Assembly: GCA_963772265.1 (NCBI GenBank)
Contig: CAVYWS010000002.1
Coordinates: forward strand, 620,001-684,000
Length of the DNA: 64,000 nt
Reading direction: 5' to 3'
DNA from: Mayfieldus sp963772265
Lineage (GTDB): Bacteria > Actinomycetota > Thermoleophilia > Solirubrobacterales > 70-9
Position numbers and translations under genes: made by a program
In this document: one piece after another, positions 18,679 to 29,947 of the stretch
Layout: each line of letters starts with the position of its first letter
Position numbering within the stretch: the first letter of the stretch is position 1
The notes under the pieces: generated by a model
What the model was told of the DNA's origin: nothing
The model's database searches: none
Seen by the model: only the letters and a program-made list of their open reading frames with translations

Positions 18679-19618
18679 GTGATCCCGGTCATCTCCCGCG
18701 AGGCGGTGCTCGCGGCAGTCTCCCCTTCGGAGGCGATCGAGCGCACCCGCGAGGCATTCGAGCGCCACGCGCGCGGCGAGTGGGTGATGCCGGCCAAGGT
18801 CTACCTCGACAGCCCGCCGGGGGACTTCCGCGCGATGCCGGCGCGCGGCTCGGGCGTCGCGCTTCTGAAGTGGGTGACCTCCTATCCCGCACAACCCCGA
18901 GCGGGGCCTGCCGGTGGTGATCGGGAGTCATCGTCCTCTCCGACGCCGACACCGGGGAGGAGCTGGCGATCGTCGATGCCCGCTCGGTGACCTGGCTGCG
19001 AACCGGCGCCGCGGCGGCGGTCTCGGCGCAGGCGCTGGCGGCGTCCGGGGCGACGACCGTCGGGGTGATCGGCTGCGGCGTCAACGGCGCCTGGGCCGCG
19101 CGCTGTCTGGCGGCGGCCGGCTACGGGCCCGGGGTCTGCAACGACCGCGACCGGCGGCGGCCGAGGGCCTGGCGGCGGAGCTCGGCTGGCGGGTCGGCAG
19201 CCGCGCCGAGGCGGTGGGCGCCGACGTCGTCGTCACCTGCACCCCCGGCGACGAGCCGGTGATCGCGGCCGACGACGTGCGCGAGGGCCAGCACATCGCG
19301 GCGCTGGGGGCCGACGCCCACGGCAAGGCGGAGCTGGAGCGCGACGCGCTGCGCCGCTGCCATCTGTTCTGCGACGAGTGGGAGCAGGCAAGCGGCGGCG
19401 GCGAGCTGTCGGGCGCCGCCGCGGCGGGCGAGGTGAGCCGCGGCCAGGTGACCCAGCTCGGCGAGGTGCTGACCGGCGACGCGAAGGGCCGCGGCTCGGA
19501 GGCCGAGACGACCCTGTTCGACTCGACCGGGCTCGCGATCCAGGACCTCGGGATCTGCCTCGCCGTGCTCGAGGCGCATCGCGAGGGCAGGATCGAGGCC
19601 CAGCAGGTCGAGCTCTAA
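18679..19618 (+). CDS. Ornithine cyclodeaminase/mu-crystallin family protein, frameshifted
   Basis: Rebuilt across frames: VIPVISREAVLAAVSPSEAIE and FRAMPARGSGVALLKWVTSYP (substrate-binding part), then DADTGEELAIVDARSVTWLRTGAAAAVSA, the NAD-binding motif VGVIGCGVNGAWAARCLAAAG, and VVVTCTPGDEPVI with a normal C-terminus (STGLAIQDLGICLAVLEA). Breaks occur at about 18893, 18930 and 19150. Family members are NAD-dependent deaminating or imine-reducing enzymes (ornithine, alanine, ketimines); the substrate here is open. The start is GTG 18679. Confidence 0.8.
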
Positions 19619-19656
19619 CGTAGGGCTCGGACAGCGCACCAACCAAGGAGGGTCCG

Positions 19657-20104
19657 ATGGCACTCGGCGTCAGCGGCACCGACTTCATCTGCGTTCCCGT
19701 GACGGACATCGACAAGGCCCGCGAGTTCTACGGCGGGGTCCTCGGCCTGGAGTTCGGCAAGCAGTGGGGCGAAATGCCCGGGCTTGGAGTACGAGACCGG
19801 CAACCTGACGATCGCGGTCATGCAGTCGGACGCCTTCGGGCAGAAGTTCGCGCCGCACACGCATCCGATCGCGCTTCAGGTCGACGACGTCGAGGCGGCG
19901 CGCAGCGAGCTCGAGGCCCAGGGCATCGAGTTTCGCCCAGGACACGATCGACAGCGGCGTCTGTCACATGGCGTTCTTCGCCGACCCATTCGGCAACGGG
20001 CTGATGCTGCACCACCGCTATGCCCCGAAGGACGCGAAGCCCGACGACCTCGAGGGCAACGTCGCCGCGATCGTCGAGGGCGGAAAGCCTCGTAGAGCGA
20101 AGCC

Positions 20105-20108
<4 letters not shown>
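19657..20108 (+). CDS. VOC-family (glyoxalase/bleomycin resistance-like) protein, frameshifted
   Basis: A VOC domain of about 150 residues: VSGTDFICVPVTDIDKAREFYGGVLGLEFG, then YETGNLTIAVMQSDAFG, HPIALQVDDVEAARSELEAQG and HMAFFADPFGNGLMLHHRYAP, ending at TAG 20106-20108. Two one-base breaks (about 19780 and 19937) split the frame. A good ribosome site (AAGGAGG) precedes ATG 19657. It overlaps the convergent carboxyltransferase by 4 bases. Methylmalonyl-CoA epimerase belongs to this superfamily and would fit the neighbourhood, but its typical residues are not evident. Confidence 0.75.
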
Positions 20109-21673
<1,565 letters not shown>

Positions 21674-21715
21674 CGGCCGCAGTCTATGCACGGGGCGATC
21701 CGTAAAGCTTGCTGT

Positions 21716-22859
21716 GTGAACGGACCCGAGGTAGGCGAGAACTCGGCGCGGCTGCGCCGCTACCGCGCCAACATCCAGGCCGAGCTCGATCGCGCGGCGG
21801 TTTACGGCGCAATGGCGAGCGCGGAGCGAAACCCCGAGCTGGCCCAGAGCTTCCGCCGCCTCGCCGAGTCGGAGCGGCGCCACGCCGATTTCTGGCGCGA
21901 GCAGCTTTTGAGGCTGGAGGGCGGCGCAGCGCCCGCGGGACCGAGCATGCGCGCGCGAATGCTGGCCCAACTCGCCCGGCGCTTTGGCAGCAAGCTGGTG
22001 CTGCCAGCAGTGGCGTCGCTGGAGGAGGCCGAGCAGGAGGCCTACGAGTACCAGCCCGAGGCCGCCGATACCGAGCTCTTCGCCGACGAGCGCTCGCATG
22101 CGCGAGTGCTGAACTCCGCGGTCGAGGCGTCCACGCCGCGCTTCCCGGCGAGCACTCTGGCCCACCTCCTCGGCCGGCGGCGGGGGGTGAGCGGCAACGC
22201 GCTGCGGGCCGCGGTGCTGGGCGCCAACGACGGACTTGTCTCGAACCTCAGCCTGGTGATGGGTGTGGCGGGAGCGAGCTTCTCCAGCCGAACCGTGCTG
22301 ATCACAGGTCTTGCCGGGCTGCTCGCCGGCGCCTTCTCGATGGCAATGGGAGAGTGGGTCTCAGTGCAGAGCTCTCGCGAGCTTCACCAGCGCCAGCTCG
22401 ACCTCGAGGCTGAGGAGATAGCCACCGACCCCGAGCACGAGCGGGCCGAGCTCGTCTCGCTCTACCAGCAGAGAGGGCTCTCGGTCGACGAGTCCCAGCG
22501 GCTCGCGAACCGGATGATGAGCAGCGAAAGCGCGGCGCTGGAGGCGATGGCCCGCGAGGAGCTCGGCTTCGACCCGGAGGAGCTCGGCGGGTCGGCTTGG
22601 ATCGCCGCGGTCGCCTCGTTCCTGCTCTTCACCATGGGAGCGATCATGCCCGGTCTTGCCGTTCGCGGTTGCCGATGGCGATCTGGCCGTCGCGCTGAGC
22701 GTGTCCGCAAGCGCGCTGGCGCTGCTGGGCATCGGCGCCGCGATCACCCTGCTCACCGGGCGCGGGTCATGGCGATCGGCTCTGCGCCAGCTCGTGATCG
22801 GACTGGGAGCCGCCGCGGTCACCTACGGCGCCGGCTACCTCGTCGGCAGCGCCGTCTAA
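21716..22859 (+). CDS. VIT1/CCC1-type transporter with N-terminal ferritin-like domain, frameshifted
   Basis: About 380 residues. The first 140 resemble a rubrerythrin/ferritin-like four-helix domain (RYRANIQAELDRAAVYGAMASAE and FRRLAESERRHADFW with the E-x-x-H motif). The rest is a VIT1/CCC1 iron/manganese transporter: NALRAAVLGANDGLVSNLSLVMGVAG, AGLLAGAFSMAMGEWVSVQSSRE, then membrane helices to the end. One break at about 22650 separates FLLFTMGAIMP from VLPFAVADGD; the frame then runs to TAA 22857-22859. The start is GTG 21716. Predicted role is iron or manganese export or storage-linked transport in the membrane. Confidence 0.85.
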
Positions 22860-22868
22860 GGGCGGCTC

Positions 22869-24500
22869 CTAGAAGAACGCCCCGCCCTGGTACTCGCCGA
22901 AGACGTCGCGCATCGCCCCGCAGACCTCGCCGATCGACCCTCCCGCGCCGCAGCGCGTCGCGGATCGGATAGAGCAGGTTGCCGTCGCCGCGGGCGACGT
23001 CGCGCAGCGACTCGAGCTTGCGCTCCAGCTCGGCGTCGTCGCGGGCGGACTTGAACTCGGCCAGGCGCCTCAGCTGGCGCTCCTCGGACTCGGGGTCGAC
23101 CTTGAGGATGTCGACGTCGTCGATCTGGTCGGTGACGTACTTGTTGACGCCGACGATGATGTCCTGCCCGGTGCGGTAGCGCTCCTGGTAGGAGGACGCG
23201 GACTCCTCGATCTCGCGCTGCATGAACTCCAGCGCCTGCACCGAGCCCCCCATCTCCTCGACCTTCTCGATCAGCTCCCAGGAGCGCTCCTCGATCTCGT
23301 CGGTCAGCGCCTCGACGAAGTAGGAGCCGGCGAAGGGGTCGACGGTGTCGGCGACGCCTGACTCGTGCGCGAGCACCTGCTGGGTGCGCAGCGCGATCCG
23401 CGCCGAGCGCTCGCTGGGCAGCGCCAGGGCCTCGTCGAAGCCGTTGGTGTGCAGCGACTGGGTGCCGCCGCAGATCGCGGCGAAGCCCTGCAGCGCGACG
23501 CGGACGATGTTGACCTCGGGCTGCTGGGCCTGCAGCGTCACGCCGCCGGTCTGGGTGTGGAAGCGGATCCTCATCGCGTCCTCGTCGCTGGCCCCGAAGC
23601 GCTCGCGCATGGTCCTCGCCCACATCCGCCGCACCGCCCGGAACTTGGCGATCTCCTGGAAGACGTTGTTGTGGCAGTTGAAGAAGAAGGCGAGGCGCTT
23701 GCCGAAGCGGTCGATCTCCAGGCCCGCGTCGAGCCCCGCCTGCACGTAGGCGATCGCGTTGGCGAGCGTGAAGGCGATCTCCTGCACCGCCGAGCAGCCC
23801 TTCTCGCGCATGTGGTAGCCGGAGATCGAGATCGTGTTCCAACTTCGGGACGTTCTCGTTGCAGTAGGCGAAGATGTCGGTCGTCAGCCGCATCGTCGGC
23901 TCCGGCGGGTAGATGTAGTTGCCGCGCGACACGTACTCCTTAAGCACGTCGTTCTGGACCGTGCCGCGGAGCTGCTCGGCCTTCACGCCGTGCTCCTCGC
24001 CGACCAGCTCGTAGAGCAGGAGCAGGATCGCGGCCGGCGCGTTGATCGTCATCGAGGTCGAGACCTCGTCGAGCGGGATCTGGTCGAAGCAGATCCGCAT
24101 GTCCTCGATCGTGTCGATCGCGACCCCGGTGCGGCCGACCTCGCCGCGGCAGAGCGGGTCGTCGGAGTCGCGGCCGAGCTGGGTCGGCAGGTCGAAGGCC
24201 ATCGAGAGGCCGGTCGAGCCGTGCTCGATCAGGTAGCGATAGCGGGTGTTGGTCTCCTCGGCGGTCGCGTAGCCGGCGTACTGGCGCATCGTCCAGAGCC
24301 GGTCGCGGTACATGCCGGGGTGGATGCCGCGGGTGAAGGGATAGGAGCCGGGCTCGCCGAGCCGCTCCTCGAGGCCGGGTGCGACGTCGCTCTTCGTCGT
24401 AGAGGCGCTCGATCTCGATCCCCGAGTCGGTGAACACCCGCTCGTCGTCGGGGCCGACGACGGGGGCAATGGTGCGGTCTTCGGTCGGCCGCGTGGCCAC
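22869..24500 (-). CDS. Methylmalonyl-CoA mutase large-subunit type protein, no B12 domain, frameshifted
   Basis: About 543 residues. It is the (beta/alpha)8 catalytic half of acyl-CoA mutases: PGSYPFTRGIHPGMYRDRLWTMRQYAG, YLIEHGSTGLSMAFDLPTQLG, then RIRFHTQTGGVTLQAQQPEVN and NGFDEALALPSERSARIALRTQQ, near the C-terminus YPIRDALR and finally GAMRDVFGEYQGGAFF. It ends before any DxHxxG B12-binding domain, so a separate small subunit is needed. Three breaks (about 24400, 23835 and 22945) split the frame. Start GTG 24498-24500. Isobutyryl- or ethylmalonyl-type mutases share this form, so the substrate is likely but not proven. Confidence 0.86.
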
Positions 24501-24501
24501 G

Positions 24502-25167
24502 TCAAAAGGATATGCCCGAGGCCGGGCCGGCCGCGATCAGCGACTTGGTCAGCCCGGCGAAGCGCTCGCGCAGGATCAGCGCGTCGGGGAACAGCTCCCG
24601 CAGCTCGCGAGGCGTTGAGCAGCTCGATCGATTCGAAGGGGCCGGTCGGCGGCCCGAGGCGCCAGAGGCGCCGCTGCATCGGCCTGGAGAGGAACTGGTA
24701 GCCGGGCATCAGCGCATGGGGCTCGATCGGGAAGTAGCGGTTCGGCGTCTGCACCCAGTAGCGGCCGGCGACCCGGCGTAGCTCGTCGGCGAAGCGCCGG
24801 CGGTCGCCGGGATCGAGATGCTCGACGAGCGAGTTGGAGTAGGCGATCTCGAACGAGCCCGACTCGAAGGGAAGCTCGCGAGCGTCGCCGCGGACGAAGC
24901 GTCGAGCCCGGGTAGCCGGGCCGGTCGACCAGGTCGAGCCCGGTGATCTCGGCGCCCGGCTCGAAGCCGGCCAGGCCCTCGGGCCCGCAGCCGACGTCGA
25001 GGATGCGCGTCGCCGGGACGCGGCGACATCACCCGCCGGTAGAGGCGGAAGCGGCGGCGGCGGGCGCGGCGGGCGAGCGGCTCCGCGATCCTCGCCAGGG
25101 CTCCCCGGTGGGCGTCGGCGTAGACCTGCCCGCCGTCGGGTACCTCGGAGGCGTTCAAGCCGTCCAA
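24502..25167 (-). CDS. Class I SAM-dependent methyltransferase, frameshifted
   Basis: A methyltransferase of about 215-220 residues rebuilt from three frames: ILDGLNASEVPDGGQVYADAHRG, the SAM motif RILDVGCGPEGLAGFEPGAEITGLDL, FVRGDARELPFESGSFEIAYSNSLVEHLD, then FADELRRVAGRYWVQTPNRYFPIEPHALMPG and a C-terminus ending GISF with a stop at 24502-24504. At least three one-base breaks. No ATG is evident, so a TTG near 25158-25167 is my guess for the start. The stop lies next to the GTG of the mutase gene. The substrate is unknown. Confidence 0.72.
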
Positions 25168-25207
25168 GATAGCCCCCGGCGGAGCGGGCGCCGGCGCGCC
25201 GGCTGAG

Positions 25208-25535
25208 CTAGACGGCGCTGAACGGGCGCCGCTGGGGCTCGGCCAGCTCCTCGAGAATCTCTTCGAGAGCGTCCTGCTCGAGCCCACCCCGCCCTTGGCC
25301 GCGATCGCCACCCGGGTGCCGAAGCCCTTCTCCTCGAGCTTCACCTTCATCTTCAGCGGCCGGTCGCCGTCGCATCGCCAGGCGAGGACCGGCCGGGTTC
25401 GCGGTCGGTGACCTCGACCCCGCCGTCGCACGTCGCAGAACCGCTCGGCCCAGTGCTGAAGCTGGGGCTCGTGGTCGAGAGCTCCCAGAGCTCGGGGGCC
25501 GACTTCATCAGGGTTCGCGTTGCGGTGATCTTCAT
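25208..25535 (-). CDS. Small SRPBCC-like protein, frameshifted
   Basis: About 109 residues rebuilt across frames: MKITATRTLMKSAPELWEL, then HEPQLQHWAERF, a short ill-defined stretch, LAWRCDGDRPLKMKVKLEEKGFGTRVAIAAK and a C-terminus ending RRPFSAV at TAG. The pattern (conserved start strand, SAPELWEL helix, W-R-x-x-G, then paired strands) resembles START/polyketide-cyclase-like (SRPBCC) ligand-binding proteins. At least two breaks. No conserved catalytic residue is visible, and the ligand is unknown. Confidence 0.55.
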
Positions 25536-25580
25536 TGCCGCGAACTTCGTCCACGGTCCGGCGCCTCCTTCCGTGTTTAC

Positions 25581-27104
25581 ATGCCTGGGATGAACCCTTC
25601 AGACGACCCGGACCTCCATCTCGGGGTCGAGTCCGAGCTCCCGCGGGAGGTCGAGGTCGGGCGCGGCAACGTGCTGCTGGTCCACGGCTGGTGCTTTCAT
25701 GCCCGGCGCCCGATACGCCGCCTCGAGCTGCAGGTGAGACGGTCAGTCGCAGGCCCCGCTCGTCCAGGGCACGCCGAGGCCGGACGTCGCCGCCGGCCTG
25801 GCCCGTCGGCCGACCCGCTCGGCAACTCGGAGCGCAGCGGCTTCATGGCGCTGCTGACCCTGGGCGAGATCGCACGAGCCGCGGCGAGACCGAGATCGTG
25901 CTCGTCGTCGAGCTGGGGGGCGGCGCCTCGCCTCGAGGACGGTCGCGCCGCTGCGGCTGCTGCCGGGCGAGCGGCCGTCCTGGGCCCGCCTCGAGGGCGC
26001 CGATCCGCTGGTCGCGATCTGCATGGCGACCTACGACCCTCCGCCGGAGCTGTTCCGGCGCCAGATCGAGTCGATTCGCGCGCAGACCCACGCCAACTGG
26101 GTCTGCCTGATCAGCGACGACGGCTCTTCGCCCGAGGGCCTCGCGATGATCGCCGACACGGTCGGCGACGACCCCCGCTTCCGGGTCGAGCGAGGGCTCC
26201 CGCGGCTCGGCGTCTATCGCAACTTCGAGCGGGCGCTCGCCGCCGTTCCGGCCGACGCCGCCGCTGGTCGCCCTCGCCGACCAGGACGACCGCTGGGAGC
26301 CCGACAAGCTGGCGGTCCTCGCCGAGCGGGTCGTCGGCGGCGCGGCGCTCGCCTACAGCGACGCCCGCATCACGACCGAGGCCGGCGAGGAGGTCTCGCC
26401 GACCTTCTGGACCGAGCGCGCCAACAACCCCGACGACCTCGCCGCCCTGCTTCTGGTCAACTCGGTGACGGGCGGCTCGGCGCTGTTCCGCAGCGAGCTG
26501 CTCGACTATCATGCTTCCCTTCCCCGCCACGCAGGCCGCGATGCACGACCACTGGGTCGCGATGGTCGCGATGTCTCTGGGCGAGGTCGCCTACGTGGAC
26601 CGCCCCCTCTACGACTACGTCCAGCACTCCGGGCGCCGCCCTCGGCCACGAGAGCGGGCGCCGGCCGGATCGCTCCAAGCCCGTCGGGCTCCGGGTCCGT
26701 TGCGAGCCGCTTCCGCAGCCGCCCTGCGAACCGGCTTCGACCAGGCGCGGCGTAGCTACTACATCGTGCTCAGCGTTCGGGCCTGCGCCGAGCTGCTGCT
26801 GATCCGCGGGGGCGGTGCGATCGCGCGGCGCAAGCGGCGCATCCTGCGCCGCTGCGTCCGGCTGGAGCGCTCGCCGGCCGCTTGGGCCTGGCTGACCTGG
26901 CTGCTGATCCGCTCGCGCTCGCGGCGCTCGAAGACGATGCGGGTCGAGCGCCTGATGCTGGCCGGGTCGCTGTGGCGGCCGATGCTCCGCGTCTCCAGGG
27001 CGCTGCGGCTGCCGGCTCCCGGGCCTCACCCCCAGACCATGCCGGCGATGCTGAAGCTCCCCCACGCACCCGAGGCCTCGGAGACCGAGCGGCTGCAGGC
27101 ATGA
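25581..27104 (+). CDS. Family 2 glycosyltransferase, multiply frameshifted
   Basis: First gene of the long glycan cluster. About 500 residues when rebuilt. An N-terminal region of unknown role (LLVHGWCFHARRPIRRLELQV) is followed by the GT2 core: LVAICMATYDPPPELFRRQIESIRAQ, CLISDDGSS, LGVYRNFERAL, the acidic motif LADQDDRWEPDKL and AAMHDHWVAMVAMSLGEVAYVD, in the style of rhamnosyltransferases. A C-terminal basic helical part (YYIVLSVRACAELLLIRGG) ends at TGA 27102-27104. Six or more one-base breaks occur between 25740 and 26720. Sugar and acceptor unknown. Start ATG 25581 or 25590. Confidence 0.75.
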
Positions 27105-27974
27105 GCGACGACGCCGCATATCCGCTCGACTGGCGGGCACGCAGCAAGCTGCGCCGGCGCCTGCGGCGCAGCCTGGTCGGGCGGGCCGCCGGGCGCGTCG
27201 CCGACCTTGGCCCTCACGGCTCGCCAGCGCGCGCTCGGGATCGACCGCGAGCTCGACGTCCTGGCCGCCGAGGGGCCGCGGCGCGACGTGCTGGTGCTCG
27301 GCATCTACGGCGGTGACGCCGCCCAGCTCGAGGCCGCGCTGCGGCCGGTCCGCGAGTCGGTGCACAACGTCCGCGTGGCGCTGGGCTCGATGGGCGAGCC
27401 GGCCCCCGCCCTCGCCGACGAGACCGCCCTGACCGAGCTTCGCGGCGGCAAGTTCGCCAACCTCAACCGGGTCGCGGAGGCGGCCGAGCCGCTGGCCGCC
27501 GACTGGGTGCTGATCCTCGACGACGACATCGAGGTCGGCCGCCGCTTCCTCGACCGCCTGCTGGTCGTCGCGGAGCGCTTCCGGCTCAGCCTCGCCCAGC
27601 CGGCGCTGAGCCGCGCCAGCTTCGGGTGGTGGAACGTCAACCGGCGCCGCCCGACCCTGCTCCGCGAGACCGGCTTCGTCGAGATCGGCCCCGCCCTGCT
27701 GATCCATCGCGACGCCTACCGGCGGCTGGCCCCCTTTCCCGAAGGGGGCATGGGCTGGGGCCTCTGCCTGCACTGGGCGGCGGTCGCCAGGCGCGAGGGC
27801 TGGCGGCTCGGGGTGATCGACGCGGTGCCGGTCCGCCACGAGTCGCGGCGCGTCGCCTCGGCGGTCGACGTCGGCGCCGCGCGGGAGGCGGCGGAGCGGC
27901 TGCTGGCCGAGCGCGAGCACGTCACCTACGCCGAGGCCGAGACGGTGCTGGCGCGCCACACCCGGATCGCATGA
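27101..27974 (+). CDS. Family 2-like glycosyltransferase, frameshifted once
   Basis: About 290 residues. ATG 27101 overlaps the previous stop (ATGA). The N-terminus MSDDAAYPLDWRARSKLRRRL is joined, after a break at about 27210, to LTARQRALGIDRELDVLAAEGPRRDVLVLGIYGGD. The nucleotide-sugar motif is ADWVLILDDDIEVGRRFLDRL near residue 150, with GFVEIGPALLIHRDAYRRLAPFPEGG as a plausible acceptor-loop region. The C-terminal helix is REHVTYAEAETVLARHTRIA. It ends at TGA 27972-27974, again overlapping the next ATG. Donor and acceptor unknown. Confidence 0.72.
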
Positions 27975-29148
27975 CCGAGCCGGCCGTCGCTGGTCCTGCA
28001 CAACCGCTACCGCTCGCGGGGCGGAGAGGAGCGCGCCGCCGAGGAGCTGGCGGAGCTGCTGCGCGAGCGCGGCCACACGGTGAGGCTGCTGCAGCGAGAC
28101 AGCGCGAGCGGCCGGACCGACTGCGGGCCGGGGCGGCGATGCTGCGCGGCGGCCTCGGCGCCGGACGAGGTGTCCGACGGCGGTGCGCGAGATCGGCGCC
28201 GACGTCGTCCACGCCCACAACACCGTGCCGCTGCTGGGGCCCCGGGCGCTGGAGGCGGCCCGCGAGGCCGGCGCGCGGGTGGTGATGAACCTGCACAACT
28301 ACCGCCTCGTCTGCGCGATCGGGATCGCCTACCGCGACGGCGCGCCCGTGCACCCGCTGTCAGGGCCGGCGGACGACCTGGCCCGGGGCGCGGCTGCGCT
28401 GCCGCGGCAACCTTCCCGAGGCGCTGACCTACGCCGCCGGCATCTCGCTCGCAGCAGCCGCGCATCACCGCCGCGGTCGACCGCTTCATCCTCACCAGCG
28501 AGGGCTCGGCGCGGGTGCTGGGCGAGCTGGCGCTGCCGCTGCGCGACTACGACGTGATCCCCAACTTCCTGCCCGACTCCGCCTATCGCCGAGCGACTCC
28601 GCCGCCGACACCGGGCGCTTCGCCCTCTACGCCGGGCGGCTGGCGGAGGAGAAGGGCGTCGACACCGCGATCGAGGCGGCGAGGCGGTCCGGCGTGCCGC
28701 TGGCGATCGCCGGCGAGGGGCCCGACGAGGTCGCGGCTGCGCGGCCTGGCGGCCCGCTCCGGGCCGAGATGCGCTTCCTCGGCCAGCTCGACGCCGGCGG
28801 CCTGGCCGACGATCCGCGCGCCAGGCCGCGTTCGCGGTCGTGCCCTCGCGCTGGCACGAGCCCCATCCCTACGCGGTCTCCGAGTCGATGGCGGCGGGGC
28901 TGCCGGTCCTCGCCTCCGAGATCGGCGGGCTGCCGGAGATGGTCGGCGCGGACGCCACGCGTGCCCCCCGACGACGTCGATCGCCTGGGCGGCGGCGATG
29001 AGCGAGCTCTGGGACGACGCCGGGCTGCGCCTGCACCGCGGCGAGGAGGCGCTGGCCCGGGCCCGCGAGCGCTTCGGCGCCGACGCCTACTACGAGCGGC
29101 TGATGGCCTGCTACCGCGCCGCGCACGTCGAAGGCGAGGCGCGCATGA
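27971..29148 (+). CDS. Family 4 glycosyltransferase, multiply frameshifted
   Basis: A GT-B fold enzyme of about 390 residues rebuilt across frames: LVLHNRYRSRGGEERAAEEL, GADVVHAHNTVPLLGPRALEAAREAG, VVMNLHNYRLVCAIG, FILTSEGSARVLGELALP, then the GT4 C-terminal domain FALYAGRLAEEKGVDTAIEAAR, IAGEGPDEVAAAR and the retaining E-x7-E region with HPYAVSESMAAGLPVLASEIGGLPEMV. Six or more breaks between 28000 and 28990. As read, the frame runs into the next gene without a stop, but one more indel would place the stop at the TGA in ATGA (29146-29148), the overlap style used by its neighbours. Confidence 0.75.
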
Positions 29149-29937
29149 CGCCGCCGCCGACCAGCGCCGAGATCCCGACCCGCGAGCTGCTCGGGGTCCG
29201 ATTCGCGCTCACCGACTACGAGGGCGCGCTGCAGCGGATCGGCGAGATGGTCGGCGGCGGCGAGCGCGGCTACGTCTGCCTCACCTCGGTCCACGGGCTG
29301 ATGGAGAGCCGCCGCGACCCCGAGCTGGCCGCGGCGCTGAACGGCGCGACGCTCAACCTGCCCGACGGCATGCCGGTGGTCTGGGCGCTCAACCTGCTCG
29401 GCGAGGGCAAGGCGCTGCGCGACCGCGTCTACGGCCCGACCCTGATGGAGATGGCCTGCGAGCGCGCCGCGGCGACCGGCACCCGGGTCTTCCTCTACGG
29501 GGGACACGACGAGCGCGGCGCTGCGGGAGCTGAAGACCGGGCTGCGCCGCCGCGCTCCGGCGATCGCGATCGCCGGCGACTGGAGCCCCCCGCACCGCGA
29601 CCTGACCGTCGAGGAGGAGCGAGAGCTTGCGAGCCGGATCGACGAATCGGGCGCCGAGATCGTCTGGTGCGGGATCTCGACCCCGCGCCAGGAGAGGTGG
29701 GTGGCGCGGATGCGGGAGCTGGTCGAGGCGCCGGTCCTGGTCAGCGTCGGCGCCGCCTTCGACTTCCTCGCCGGGCGGGTCTCGCAGGCGCCCGCATGGA
29801 TGCAGCGCAGCGGCCTGGAGTGGGCCTACCGGATGAGCCGCGAGCCCCGCCGCCTCGCCCCCCGCTACCTGCGCAGCAATCCAGCCTTCGTTGCAGCGGT
29901 GGCTCGCCAGTACGTGGACCGGCGGCGCGCTGGGTAG
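29145..29937 (+). CDS. WecG/TagA/CpsF family glycosyltransferase, frameshifted once
   Basis: About 264 residues. The family adds a second sugar to undecaprenyl-diphosphate-linked sugars in teichoic acid and capsule synthesis. Diagnostic pieces are ELLGVRFALTDYEGALQRI, VCLTSVHGLMESRRDPELAAALN, NLPDGMPVVWALNLLG, RVYGPTLMEMACERA and, after a break at about 29518, IVWCGISTPRQERWVARM and VSVGAAFDFLAGRVSQAP. The C-terminus FVAAVARQYVDRRRAG ends at TAG 29935-29937. It lies between GT4 and GT2 genes and likely acts early in the glycan pathway, after the sugar-phosphate transferase at 42991-44533. Confidence 0.87.
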
Positions 29938-29947
29938 AGTCTTGCCC

